A stretch of 64,000 bases of DNA from Gadus chalcogrammus. Taxonomy: Eukaryota > Chordata > Actinopteri > Gadiformes > Gadidae. Location: contig NC_079426.1 in assembly GCF_026213295.1 (NCBI RefSeq), positions 14,285,192 to 14,349,191 on the forward strand, written 5' to 3'. Numbering within the stretch: the stretch's first letter is position 1; every line of letters starts with the position of its first letter. The position numbers were made by a program, and so were the translations under genes. The notes beneath the pieces are model-generated. The model was not told the origin of the DNA and searched no databases. It worked only from the letters and a program-made list of their open reading frames with translations. Below are positions 1-12,486 of this stretch, piece by piece.

Positions 1-226
1 GGGCCCACTGCCTCTGCAGCATATAAATAACAGTCGGCAACGGGTGAGGAAACAAGTGTAACACACACCATCTGGTCCTGCACCGAAGTCTGCCTCATTT
101 ACCGAGACCCAAGGGGGGGGGGGCAGGCTCGGGGGTGGAGGGGCTTTCAGGGGGGGTTGATTATGATCAAAATGCCATCTTTTGCTCACTTCGCTTAGAA
201 TGCAGATGATCTGCCTTAACGAAATG

Positions 227-227
<1 letters not shown>

Positions 228-259
<32 letters not shown>
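228..259. repeat. (TG)n microsatellite
   Basis: Uninterrupted TG dinucleotide run of about 32 bases. Confidence 0.95.
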
Positions 260-260
<1 letters not shown>

Positions 261-2987
261 CTTTAATTGAAATGTCCACAAAAAGAAACTGCTCCTTGCT
301 TGGAGAAGGCGAGGTATGAGCTTTACATGACAAAAGAACCATGGCGGTAGAAGTTGTGGTTATTTCCATAGGGTACCGCATGCGTTCTCTTCCGTCTCTT
401 CATCGTCCTCTCCCTTCTCCCGTCTCCTTTCCCTGGCATGCTTTCTGTCGTTTCCTGGCCACAAATCAAATGACTCACAAACAGGTTGTGTGCTGGGAAG
501 TGATCTTCCCACATACTATTTTGTATTCACGGTTCCGTTGGTGGGTTTTGCAAAATATCCTGGACTCAGTGGCGCTAAAGCCTGGATTGCAGCGCTGGCA
601 ACTTCTGCAGATTCAAGACGGATGTATTTGTGTTTGCAGAGCAAATGTCCAATATTTGTGCTGTACTCTGTAGACCTCCAGTGTTGAGAAGAGCCCGCCA
701 AGGAGCTTATGCCTCTGTCTGCGCTGCCGCCATGTCCTCGTTTATTTCCACTGCTATCTCCCCCAGATAGATTTTCATCTTCTTCCATGAATCCACCGGA
801 TCGATTCTTCAGGCAAAGCATGTCCCATTACCAAGAATTACTCATCGAACAAGCGAGGGGAACAGGATCTTAATCAATGTAACCTCTGTGCCTAACAACC
901 TTGTTATTCCCCTCCGAAGCCAAACAAAATGAGAACACTTTGGTTCGCAGAGGCTCATTACTGAGACCAGCCGAGAGACACATTACACATTGTTATCGAT
1001 CACAGCACGGAGCCGGGGCCTATATGGGGTCAATATTCATATCATACACAAAGGAAAACAGGGCAATTTCCAAGACTTTCTGTGCCATGCAGCCCAGAAT
1101 AGCAGCAGCCCAACTCTCAGCGAATCACAAAGTAACACCATGTTTTAGCGGCGGTTTTGTGGACAACGCCAGTGATTGCTCACGAATGGAAGCCGTGGCG
1201 CGAATGGGTTGAGACCTGCGGCGCTCCTGCGTGCGGGGCATGCTCAGCAGCCTCCCCACAGTGCCTCCCTAGGGTTTGGGATTTATTTCGGTTGGTTAGA
1301 TCCCGCCTGTCTCTGTATTGATCATCTGGTGTCTGAAGGAAGGACTGGCCCCAACTATCGGGCTGTTTACAGACAGAGCCGGCCTGCTCCGGGCGCGGTC
1401 AAATAAATTGCATGGCGGGGGCCCCATGATGAACGGCTGCTCTGGGGACGGGGTAATGAGTGGAGCACGTTGGCGAAACACGTATGAAGGGACGTGGGCG
1501 TGGCCTTCCGTTGAACACCGTGGTTGTCACATCCAGCGGGCGTGTCCGGAACAGGGGATTTCAACCGGTGTTGGCATTGCGTGCAAAAGAAAATGGGATA
1601 GGCTATTTTGATACGTTCAGTTGCTTGTTCAGCTGACACCAAATAAATCAAAGACTGACCAAGACCACAGCAGAAGTTATGAAGTATCAATACCACCGGC
1701 CGGTGAGTCCTAACGAGGTGAACGGGATGCATATCAAAACTGTGTTTGGTTGATTTAATTGAGGATTGATTCTTCTAACTAGTTTTAGATTAAAATGGGG
1801 CTGGTTTATGATAGTTAATCTAATTGACTAAATAAATCCCACAGGAATAAATCAACATTGCAATGGGGTATTGGTGCTGTCATAGTGTTGCTGCAAACAG
1901 TCTGACAGCAAGTGATTCTAGCGGTGTCAAAACATTTGTAATTAGAACGGTAATGACAATGGATTTGAAATTGTGTTTGAATGTTACTCATTCCGTGCAT
2001 GCTGGCCCGACAACTTGTGACAGCTGTAGAAGAAGGTGAGACGTCTTATTCCCAACAGTGTGAAAATCAAATTAGAGCCAATGGAAAGGCAGACAGCTGC
2101 TTCCCAGCGGTTGCTTGTAACCAATTAATATGGCTGCAAGGCGTGCTAATGACCTGTGACTTCCTGCTCTTGCTATGCTAATCGAACCGCAACCGCTAGC
2201 ATGATCCCCAACATCATTATGGAACCAACAATAGCCCCCCCATCACTACTATCCCCACCAGCGCCACTACCACCACACCACTATCACTATCACCACCACC
2301 ACCCCTCTCTCTCACCAAGCCCAAACATTTTTTCCACCAACCGTATCGCCGGAGCTCAGCTCATGATTGGCGAACATAATCTCGGCCTGCAGCAGTAAAG
2401 CCTAAAAGAAAGTGTCTGTGAGGGTTTCAAATGGACATTGTGCAGACTGTCCACTGTAGAAATACAGTGGCTGGAGATTATAGCGTTTTCTTCAGTTGAA
2501 TACCTCTGTAACAAATCAGGAACCAAGGCCTAACCTGCCCATGGCCGAATGTATCTGGTTGACGTTACTCATAACAACATAAATAATCGGAGTACTCTTA
2601 CGGATTACTTTGTTACCGCCAACACTGGCCGCAACTGCTATAATGTATGAATAAAAACTAAAGCTGAAACTTGAACTTGAACCTTGAGCCACCACCACCA
2701 TCACCTCCATCATTGGGAAACCACTACCATCACCACCACCACCTATGCCACACAACCACCACCACCACCTTCAACTCCATAACACCAATTTGTCTGAAAA
2801 AGGGGAAGAGGAGTCTCAGAGGAAGAAGGGGTGGGAGAGGAGGGTTATGGCTGGTGGTGAGGCCTGATGGATAGGGCGAGGTGGCTCAGGAGGACACGAG
2901 GGGACCTTCGTTGTTAATCGGGTTTATTCAGAGAGATTCATAATCCTGGATAAACAGCACCCTGAAAGACTAATACGTATTCCTGCT

Positions 2988-2991
<4 letters not shown>

Positions 2992-3079
<88 letters not shown>

Positions 3080-3135
3080 TACAGATACACACACGCACGC
3101 ACGTACACAGACACACACACAGGCACATACACACA
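2992..3135. repeat. (AC)n microsatellite
   Basis: A pure AC run occupies 2992-3076 (85 bases) and degrades into AC-rich DNA with GATACA, GCAC and GTAC interruptions up to about 3135. Open frames made of alternating Cys-Val or Thr-His here are artefacts of the repeat. Confidence 0.95.
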
Positions 3136-3970
3136 TACCCCTTACAGACACATGTTCACGCCTGAACACACTTGCACCCCACATTCGTTCTCACACCTCC
3201 TTATATTACCAGGGAGGGCCGTCGATAAAGTGTAATAATACCAAGGTCGGTTCATCATTGGATCTAATAATGTTTTGGCACCCACCAGAAAATAATGTTC
3301 TTCAGTGGCGAAATGCCTGCTTTTCAGTGTCGTCTCACAATGAGTATTAATAGTTGCGCGGCTGGTCTTTAGCAGCTCACTAAAGACGGCGGATGCTACA
3401 AGATGCACAATGAGAAATAACACCGAGACCTGCTGGACGGGGATATAGGAGCATTCATCTCCAGCGCTGTGATATGCTTTACATGCACGCAAGATAATAG
3501 AGCTGTCATTTCAGATATAGAGGTTCACCGTGCCGGGGGCTGTATGTCTCCATTGTGCATGCTAGGAGGAGTGATGTAACAGTCAACACTATTGTGATTA
3601 GGAGGAGGATTTATCAGAGATATGGTCCAGGACATCTCAGGTGGTTTTGCTGAGTTATTGATTGAAAATGCAGGTTTAATCAGGTGGTTGAAAGTGTAGT
3701 TAGTGTTAGAAGGCTGATAGTGCTCATGTTAATAATTTGTTTTACTCTATGCCTTTGCAAAGCAAATGTTGAACTGCATTAACTGATAGATTTCTCTTTT
3801 ACAAATTGGTTTCATACAAGCACTTTCATCCAGTTTTTATTTTGATAATCCTCATGATATGAGAAAACATTAGACCAAAGAAAGCTGGGTCAACACTTTC
3901 TTAACCAACTGTTTTTTTCTGCATTTATACAGCACAAAATATCGTCCTGATCTTGGGTAATTGTGCTTAA

Positions 3971-4919
3971 AGCCCAGTTCAGACCAAAGATTCACCTTGC
4001 AACGGCTTGCAACTCGCAACGCCTTGCAACGCCTTGCAACGAGACGGGCTGCGACGTTCTAAAACTGGGCAGTTCACACTGGCTGCAACGCGCTGCAACG
4101 CGCTGCAACGGGCTGCGACGCTAGGTGGTTTCCATAGTAACTGTGAACGCTCTGGCACAGCCGAGAGCCGCAACATCATAATTTGCGTAGGTTAGGTTAG
4201 ATTAGTTAGGTTTGCAATTAGTTTTATTTTTATTTTGCTTGAGAGTAGGCTAGAGTTACTGTGTTTTGTCATTCTCCACTACATCTGCATTGGAGTAAAT
4301 AGCTGGAGCTTACAGTTAGTTTATATTACCCGTTGTACTTGGATACATTGCATTTTCCGTTAGTTGAATTTCAGTTTGATCTGTCTTTGTTCACCATCGG
4401 CGCAACTATTACTTGGAGATGGATAACTTAATCATGAAAAGGAGAAGACGGCGAGTTATAAAGCCAAGAATATGGAGCCGCAGTTGGGTACTTCAGCGGC
4501 AGAAACAGGGTGCCTACGCCAATCTGTGTAGAGAGCTGGAAGTCGGGGATATCGACCAACGTCGTATAGGACAGGTTGATCCTCCAGCAACTGAATTAAG
4601 TTCTCCTCCCTCTCCTCGGACCAGAAGTCTGCCATCTTCGGATCTTTTTATGCTGGAGTGGACAGTACGGTACCGGGACGGAGTAAGGCCGTGACGTACA
4701 AGTTGTTCTGTGCTGTGATTGGCTGAAGAGGAATAGTTAAATCGCTGCGTTCTAAAACTGGACCTTGCGATTTTACATGTTCAATCTCTGGCGACTCCTT
4801 GCAACGCCTTGCGACGCCTTGCAACTCCTTGCAACGACCCGTTCACACCGCCCCTGCGACGTTCTAAAACCGTCTCGTTGCAAGCCGTTGCAAGGTGAAT
4901 CTTTGGTCTGAACTGGGCT
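3971..4919. mobile_element. Internally deleted PIF/Harbinger element
   Basis: The ends are perfect inverted repeats of at least 43 bases, starting AGCCCAGTTCAGACCAAAG, and are flanked on both sides by the trinucleotide TAA (3968-3970 and 4920-4922). That is the 3-bp target duplication expected of PIF/Harbinger elements. Just inside both ends are subterminal repeats of TTGCAACG/CTGCAACG type. The element is 949 bp and keeps only the start of a transposase frame (separate entry), so it cannot move without help. Superfamily assignment rests on the duplication, the length of the ends and the transposase fragment. Confidence 0.85.
4413..4694 (+). pseudogene. Harbinger transposase N-terminal remnant
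   Basis: This 93-codon frame starts at an ATG and has a basic start (KRRRRR), followed by RIWSRSWVLQRQKQGAYANL and CRELEVGD. That is the pattern of the N-terminus of HARBI1-type nucleases: a Trp-containing block, then QGAY-NL-REL. The family proteins are about 350-450 residues. Here the similarity stops near residue 48, the DDE catalytic core is absent and the frame runs into element-end sequence, so it is a truncated relic. It lies wholly inside the TAA-flanked element, which supports the family call. Confidence 0.7.
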
Positions 4920-4922
4920 TAA

Positions 4923-7588
4923 GTACCTATACCTATATTATAATGTCCTTGAGTTTTCACCATATTGTTTGGTGAATACTTTATATATTTGTATGAATTG
5001 AATTATTTCCTCAAAAAGGGTAAAGGTACTTCATATCATTAATGGTCATCGCTTTGAGGGCTTCATTTGATCAAAATGCATTGACGTTCGATTATCTTCC
5101 GAATAGTAACATTGTAAAATCAGTTTAAAAGATTTGTGACTTTGGCTGAATCATAAGTTTAGCTTGAAAGTTTGAAAACAGGTGTTCATTTTTCATCATG
5201 CAACTTCACTATTTCATTCTTCTAGCAAATCGTCAACAACTTAACCTTTATAGAGTGATAGAAGAAATAACATTAAAGCAAAAAGAGTTTTGCAGAATAG
5301 AAAAACTAACAAAATGTTCGTTTTTCAAATGTTCAAATGTTAAGAGGCCACTTGGATTCTGTCGCCAATCACAAATGCAATAAAAATACTAGTAATGACC
5401 ATGGACCTGCTGACAGCAAATAAGGATCAGACTGTTGGTTGGTGATTTCCCATTTACTTTCAGGTTACCTGCCAGTATTTATGCAATTAGTTTGTGAGTG
5501 TGAACAGCTGAAAGCATTAATTATGCACTAATGTAGACTTCATTTTAACCAGACTCCCTTCCTTGTTTTGTCTTTCTGACAAAGACTGCAAGTGGCATTG
5601 GCCAGTCGTGCTGTAAACTGCCAAATGATTTCACTTCACCAGTAAATAATTATCATTTATGGTGCATCTGGGTGAATGCTCATTAACTTTAGTGGTTTCA
5701 CAAATGAGTTTACTGCATAGTGCATCCTCCTACCTACGTCCCCTATCTAAACACTTGTTCAGCCAAAGCTTTTCAAAATGTTTTTATAAAAACAAGGCAG
5801 TTTGTATGTGTGTTGGATGTGTGGAATGATTGCATTGGCACGACAGGCTGCTGAAGGGAATATCTGAGCCATCGTGTTGATAATTAACAGTAATTAGCTG
5901 TTTCATACGCTGATGCCAGGTTTGTTGAGAGTAGCATCGTTGAAGGGCTAATGCAGTGATTTACTCATTACACATTGGTCCAGTGATGACTGTCTACTGT
6001 CTCTGTGACTCACAGAAACAGACAGGCATTCCTAATCTTCTGCTAAAATAAATTACATTTTATGATTGGGCCTGATAATGCCCCCTCTGTTACTTCATAT
6101 TCAATGGGCACAAACACACACGGTTTATGGAGGGTTTTCATGACAGAAAGGGGAGACATCAACTTAAAAAAAAAAAAAGATGCCGTTATTAAGCATTCAC
6201 ACATGGCTCTCTACAGCGAAGGAATTTAAAATCCAGCACATTGAAACACATGCAGCGACAGACAATCTTGTTCAGGCTCTTGTTTAAGAGCACTGATATC
6301 ATTACCATTAACCCCATGTGTGAATCCCTCTATCATAAGAGAATGAGCATTATCCAAGAACTGGTTTAACATTCACCCACCTTTGAGGCTTAATGCTTTA
6401 CAAGGATTCAACACATTGCACAATAAATCATTGTCATTCAATCTGAAAGTAAGAGGTGCGTGGTGCTTTCGACTTAAATGAAATGCTGGCTATAGATTGC
6501 TATATTTACACAGTAACATAACCTTGCTATGCTAGTCATATATGGGAACTATGTCTGGATGTGAAATGGATAGAAGCAATTCCTTTGACATTTCATTGAG
6601 CATACCAATGGATCCAGACATTGTAAAAGAGGATAAGGTGTTCCTCCAAAACCACTCTCAGTAGTTTGTTGAATTGGTAGGAGAGTTACATTAAATCAAT
6701 TATTTAATGTAGACGGCATGTTCACGGTCCTGGAATACATCTTTAGGCGGTGCAATACACTAAGTCCCCAACCGCTGCTGGAAAGATTTAATCTACTGGG
6801 ACTTTTTTGGGTCTGTTATCATCTTCCAAAGTGTACGAAATCTGTGTGTCTGCCGTTACAAAGGGCCTTACGACCTGAGCTCTCCTTCCCTAAGGGTAGA
6901 GAGTAATGATATGGGCCTAAGAAGAGTGCAAGGCTGTATGCTCTGCAAACGGAAAATGGTGGATTGGACTTGATGGGTTGGCTTGTACTTTACATAAGTA
7001 ATGGAGAGGGAAAAGGTCTCATGCAAATAGGATGCAAATGCACATGAAGCTACTGTGTCTTGCTGGCCTTTGTTCTCCCCTCCGTTCACCCTGCCTACTA
7101 TGGCGAGTAGAAGAGAAGAAAAAGTGCAAGTTTGTTCGAATAAAACGCCTTAGTTACCCGGGGTGTAAATGTGTGTGTCAAACCATGGAATGGATGTGAA
7201 ACGGAGAGAATCAGCTGAACTTGACTTCCTATAACTCACCTTGACAAAAGCAATAACCCTCATTAACCTGCGCTCCCCCCCGCGAGGCCCCCTCCTCCAG
7301 ACGCTTTGATGTGGCGGAGCCCACGGAGACGGGCGTTCAGAGGGGGGTTCCGAGGGGCCGCCCGGAAATTAACAGTAATTATCTCAGTGTTTCTGCCTTG
7401 TATGTAGAGCATTTAGCAGGCTTCTAATGGGATGAAAGATAAACAACATTGCCATTAAAGATGTATTTTGCTCGCAGCCTTGTTTCCCCTCTGTGATCTC
7501 GGGCCCTCCAATTTGTTGCACCGTTTGGCCAAACCGCTAGTCGCAGGAAGATGCTGCACATGCACATGCACTTGTGTATACCCATACG

Positions 7589-7624
<36 letters not shown>

Positions 7625-10600
7625 TGCACACACGCACACACCCACACACATACAAACACTCCTGATAAGTATTCTGCTTCAGTTCAGTTGAGGCAGCCAG
7701 GGTCTTGGACCTCTGGCTCGACCAGAAATTTTCCATCCACGAAGCATACATTATTAAAACACTAAATATGAATTATTCATGCCATTGTATAAGCTTAAAC
7801 GTTTGTTTGATTATATGCGCTTGTTTGTGACTGATTGCGAATATGTCTCAGTGTGTATGGTTTTGGTGTGTGTGTATGTGTGTGTCTGTGTTTGTCTGCA
7901 TTTATACTGATGTGTACCATGCAGCTTTTGCAGTGTTTATAAGTGCATCATGGAGGCAGCTTCACTCGAAAAATCATGGCGTCTGCTACGATGTTCTCTG
8001 ACCCTGAATATGGCGACATAACCTTTAAAAACATTACTATGGATGGAGCCCCACACTCCATTATGAGTGCTGCTGTCTCTTTGGACTGCAGTAAAAGCAT
8101 CCTTGCAACAGTAATATTGCTCTCAGTGAGCTTTAATGTTATTCACTGGGTTTATTTTATTTATAATGTGGGCCGTCTTAGATGTATTGTCTGATGGATA
8201 GACATTTGACTTCATTTGACATCTCGATGTTTTGTCCATAAATAATTGTATTTGTAACTAAGACAATAAATCCATGAATGTAAAAGAATATAAGATTTGT
8301 CCAGGCTCAAATCTTTCTTTTATTTTTGTATAATCTTTCTGACATTTTTGGATTGCTGGAAAAAAATGAAAAGGGTGGACTTATGCCAAGTGCTATCTAT
8401 TAATTCCATCAAGACCAGTTTTAAATCCCAAAACCTCCGCTAGAGGTTTTCCCCCTGACTGCTGAGGCTACCGGCCCAATCAGCAACGCATTATAAAATG
8501 ATCCATTAGCCAGTCGAGCCAAGAAAGAAATGTGAAGCACACAACTTATCTAAGCAGCGAGGGCTCAACCAATTACAGGGGTTTGCTCTGAACTCGCAAA
8601 ATTCACAACCTGGCTCTTGCACCAAGAATGGCCGCCTAATCTTCCCCTGGTCCCTCATTGGATTGCATCAATCCTTCAGCTCTCCACCGGGATGGCCAGT
8701 TTGTGGTTAGCGTTGTGGTGAACACTGGCTTTTGTACAGCACCCAGGTGGGTGCTTCCCACTGGTAGCAGATGAGGTGGGATTTTTTATGGCGGAACTAG
8801 GGAAATCTCCTAGTGCCAAATCTGTACTTGTGTGGGTGTTACCTGATGAAGTGGTGAAGGAAGAATATATATATTTTTTCCTCATTCACACAGTGGAGTA
8901 GTGGGTGTTAGTTGGCGAAAACACAATTTGGCAACAGTCATTCACAATAGATTATTACCATGGATAGGAAAGCTTTAACTTCATGAATTCGTTGTTTAAT
9001 TAAATCATAATTATATCTGTGATTGTTTTTGAAAAAATTACACAGCATGATTACCTCTAATTAGAAGTAGAGGCTAAATTGTATACATGGTTTACACTGG
9101 GATAATCAACAAGCTAATTTCTGAGGAGGCAGTGTAAAGAAGTAGGCAATCAAGGAGATGCAGAAACCCTGCTTATTACCCTAGATTCCTTGCTGCAGCA
9201 TTCGGTCATTAACGTCGTAAATGAGCGAACAGGAAGTGCAGGGCTGTGGCTTTAAACGATCTGGGCCTCATTCCAGTGACCCTAGGATGATTATCATTCT
9301 GCTTTAGGAAGAAATCAATTGTCAACGCCGAGGATAAAAAGCAGGAGAGAGGGACTGAGTCAAACTGCACCTTTTTAAGGGCAATTAAAAGCACCAGAGG
9401 AGGAGGTCATCTTCACCTGGGAGACGGAGGTAGACCAGGCCAGGTCTGGGTTTTTCGACCGCCGTATAGAAAGTCACTCCGCCAATTTGGGAGGCGAGAT
9501 AGGAGGGCATGGGGGAGGAAGGTGGAGGCACTAGTGTGCCTCATCTTTCCGAGCTCTGCGGGCAGAGTCAAGCGGAAGATTGGGAGGTTTGGAACCGGTT
9601 CTGGAGATGGCGGGGGTGCTGCGATGTCGGCCTCGGATCCAAACCACAGGGGGGCCACTCATGCTCCAGTGAGGTGAGGGCTTTGTGACGCCGGCGGTAC
9701 TTGAGCCTGTGAGATGGTCTGGAGACCTCCTGCTTTGAGCAGTCGTTTACTTGTTTAACAAGTGTGCTGTTACCAGGCGTCATTAGCACCGGCTTGTGTC
9801 GCGTGTGGAGGTCTTAGATGGGATATTCTGCATGGGCACCTAACTCAGCTGATGGCACAATCTCACTGAAGCTCTTATCTTATTTGGTAGTTAGTAGTAG
9901 TAGTGTGTTCATCACATCATATCTAGTATCTATGTGACTGTACAGATTGTAGTTTGTACCTTACTTGCATTTGTAATGTAAAAGTAGTGTTTAAACGCTG
10001 TTTTCTTTCAACATGTGTCTTGCATGATGCTCAAATGGTTTTGCCTCCACACACCCAAAATGCAGCTAGCCCTCCATAACACTGATTACCAGTCAACGCT
10101 TCGCTGTTGACAGCTGCACTGGAGCAGTGGGAAATTGGAAGATGTACGCGCAAACATGATTGGAAGAGAAGGGTTCTCCTCCCCAACTCCCCCGCCTTCT
10201 CGTTTATGCACCCAATAGTTTACACTCCCTCAAGCGAGAGCCCGGATGCGGAGCATCCCTGCAACCCCCCGGCCATTCAATATGTTACACTCCACAGAGC
10301 AGGACACAGCCAACCCCTGGTTCAGCTCGGTCTTTCTAAAGGGTACTATGTGGAGTTAAATACTAGGGTGCACGTGTACTGCACATAGCGTAATACCTCG
10401 TTGAATGATTGCTTCTATTTACATGTTCAATTATTTGGGGGAGAGTTGTAGACTCTTTCTGGCACCAGACTTAATTTTTTTACAATATCATTATGTTCAA
10501 TCAAGCTTAGTGGGTGGATCTAAGAACAGTGTTGGGTGGGTGAACGTTCTTACACAGTAACAAATTATGTCCTGCACACGATGGACGGTCACATCTCAGG

Positions 10601-11692
10601 AACAGCAGCCCCAGACAGCAAAGCAAACCATTATAAACTGTTATAATTACAGTTTTTTATTTGCTGATTCTAAATAGTGACGCCACGCAACACTTTGTGA
10701 GAAAAATCATCCCCAAAACCATCTTGAATGTAGAGTGAATCATTTATTGATCACATACATCTTGTAGACATCTGGAGTGTGGGCCTCTCCTTCATGACCT
10801 GTTCCATTCCCGATGGATTTCTTGAGGTTTCATAAAGGGGGCTGATTCACGCTGTGAGCCAGAGAATGCGTTCAAGGACCCGGAGACCATTTTGAATGGT
10901 TCAGTTGGTTCAGAGGCCCACAAATTATTCAGGGCGTCGGAAGAGGCTCATTCGCGCGCCGGTGTCACGGTAAGTTCATAACCCAGTTTTATTTTCTATA
11001 GTGTACAGGTGAATTGCACAACCCCCAACAGACGAGGCAATTGGAACCGAGTTTGAATGTGAATGCGAGGGAGTGGGCGTTTGTCCAGAGCAGCCCTGAA
11101 TGGCTTCGCCGTGAACTGTAATGTCCCTGTGAGTCGACACAGTGTAGAATGTGTTATGTTTGTTCCATATATGTTTAGTTCCTAGCCATGATTTATTGCA
11201 TTAGCAGTCCAACAACTGTACGCGCTCATAGCTCTCACGTAGGCTATTTCCCTCCAACTGGCGCTAAGCCTCATGGGAAACGTAGTCCAATAAACCTTAT
11301 CAACACAGAATGAACTGCAGCTGTGAGAGAATTTTAATTCAGGTAGATGGCAAATAGATGACAATGCTGATGTATCGGGAGTCTGGTCATTCATTGATAT
11401 TTTTAATGTAATTGCAATCTAATGGGACAAAGAGGGTGTTTAAAAATAAATAAATACTCAATTATTATTTGGATAGTTATTTTGATCTACATAATCAACC
11501 TTGTTAATAGCTAACCACCTTCCCAGTGGAATATATCATATCTCAATCTATTGTCACATAAGATTATTAAGAAAATCAATCAATATCGTTACAGAGCTGT
11601 ACATTAGAAAATGGACATTAACATTCAATAACCAAACAGTGAATAATAGAAGAAATAAAAAGGTCATTTATGCGCAAAAGCCAGTGTTCACT
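4923..11692. other. Host non-coding stretch, AT-rich
   Basis: No coding exon or complete mobile element was recognised. Two subregions, roughly 5400-5720 and 5860-6060, are rich in TAAT/ATTA-type homeodomain cores with few simple repeats and could be conserved regulatory DNA, but conservation cannot be tested here. A CA-rich microsatellite lies at 7592-7650. A GC-rich patch at about 7260-7370 has no visible reading frame. Confidence 0.55.
7592..7650. repeat. (CA)n microsatellite
   Basis: Interrupted CA dinucleotide run; the purest part is about 7596-7622. Confidence 0.9.
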
Positions 11693-11780
11693 AGCATGGG
11701 TATACTACGACAGAGTTTAAGGGCCACACGTGAAGAAAAAAAATATTTTTGCCGTGACGAGATTAAAATCGACACGTCGA
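11693..11780. repeat. Left inverted terminal repeat of THAP transposon
   Basis: Matches the reverse complement of about 19115-19202 with few differences, including GGTATACTACGAC, GGGCCACACGTGAAG and GACGAGATTAAAATCGACAC. After this the left end enters an expanded GTCGAC array, whereas the right end goes directly into unique element sequence. Confidence 0.85.
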
Positions 11781-12295
11781 CTTTAAAGTCAACACGTCGA
11801 CATTAAACTCGAAATGTCGAGAATAAAGTTGAAATGTCATGTCGACTTTAATCTCGACGTGTCGACTTTAAACTCGAATTGTCGAGAATAAAGTTGAAAC
11901 ATCGTATCGACTTTAATCTCGACGTGTCCATTTTCCGTTCCTCTGTCAGCATGCAGACGCTCCGGGCATCCTCCCAAGCGTGCAGCGGATGACACGAAGT
12001 AGTCGGCAATAACCCTGGGGTCATTGTTTGTGGTGTACCACTGATGGCAATGCCGCACTACTACAGCAGATGACTACTTCGTGTCATCCGCTGCACGCTT
12101 GGGAGGATGCCCGGAGCGTCTGCGTGCTGACAGAGGAACGGAAAATGGACACGTCGAGATAAAAGTCGATACGATGTTTCAACTTTATTCTCGACATTTT
12201 GAGTTTAAAGTCGACACGTCGAGATTAAAGTCGACATGACATTGCAACTTTATTCCCGACATTTCGAGTTTAATGTCGACATGTTGACTTTAAAG
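11781..12295. repeat. GTCGAC-rich array folded into a 224-bp-arm palindrome
   Basis: Bases 11781-12004 and 12072-12295 are reverse complements of each other with only scattered mismatches, separated by a 67-base spacer. The outer part of each arm is made of degenerate short units of the type GTCGACTTTAATCTCGAC and GTCGAGAATAAAGTTGAAA. The inner 75 bases are unrelated unique sequence that reads as an integrase-like fragment on the minus strand. The right end of the element has a single such unit, so the array is an expansion specific to the left end. Confidence 0.85.
11926..12058 (-). pseudogene. Captured integrase-like fragment
   Basis: Read on the minus strand from the palindrome spacer into its left arm, the frame contains CHQWYTTNNDPRVIADYF and then GGCPERLHADRGTENGHV. 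The second motif resembles the second-aspartate region (D-x-G-x-E-N) of the RNase-H-fold integrase-core proteins common in fish and other animal genomes. Only about 45 residues are present before the frame enters the GTCGAC array. The part covered by the arm (from DYF onward) occurs a second time in inverted orientation at about 12072-12146. It is a fragment without the other catalytic residues; family assignment is from the motif alone. Confidence 0.5.
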
Positions 12296-12447
12296 CCCAT
12301 GGTGCAGGTTAACCGGAAGTTTTGATTAATGGGTACATAAAGCACTCAAAATATGTATATAAAGTTAGAAATGTCTCCAAAATGGTGTTAAAGTCCAGTT
12401 TTTGTAGTTTTTGGTTAGTAACGGTTATTTTTTACGCAATTTGGCGA

Positions 12448-12455
12448 TGACGTCA
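12448..12455. promoter_or_regulatory. CRE-type TGACGTCA site
   Basis: Perfect palindromic cAMP-response element, 31 bases upstream of the ATG of the P2X7-ballast-type gene. A second perfect copy lies upstream of the transposase gene on the opposite strand (18907-18914). Function is inferred from the motif only. Confidence 0.45.
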
Positions 12456-12486
12456 CGTAGGGTAGACGCATACTAGAACTAGCATT

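Larger units (their letters stand above)
1..3967. other. Host non-coding stretch with simple repeats
   Basis: No exon-like reading frame with recognisable protein similarity is visible on either strand; the open frames of about 100 codons here look random. The stretch contains a G-run near 112-123, a TG repeat at 228-259, CCA/CAC-rich low-complexity DNA around 2225-2310 and 2690-2770, and a long AC repeat from 2992. It is probably intergenic; regulatory content cannot be judged from one sequence. Confidence 0.6.

Noticed and set aside
341..1732. Several open frames of 60-121 codons on both strands
   Set aside because: No recognisable domains, no consistent splice structure, no codon bias; length is as expected by chance.
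2938..3184. Cys-Val and related repeat open frames, also at 7424-7765, 50059-50413, 52367-52794 and 59643-59846
   Set aside because: Pure products of dinucleotide or tetranucleotide microsatellites.
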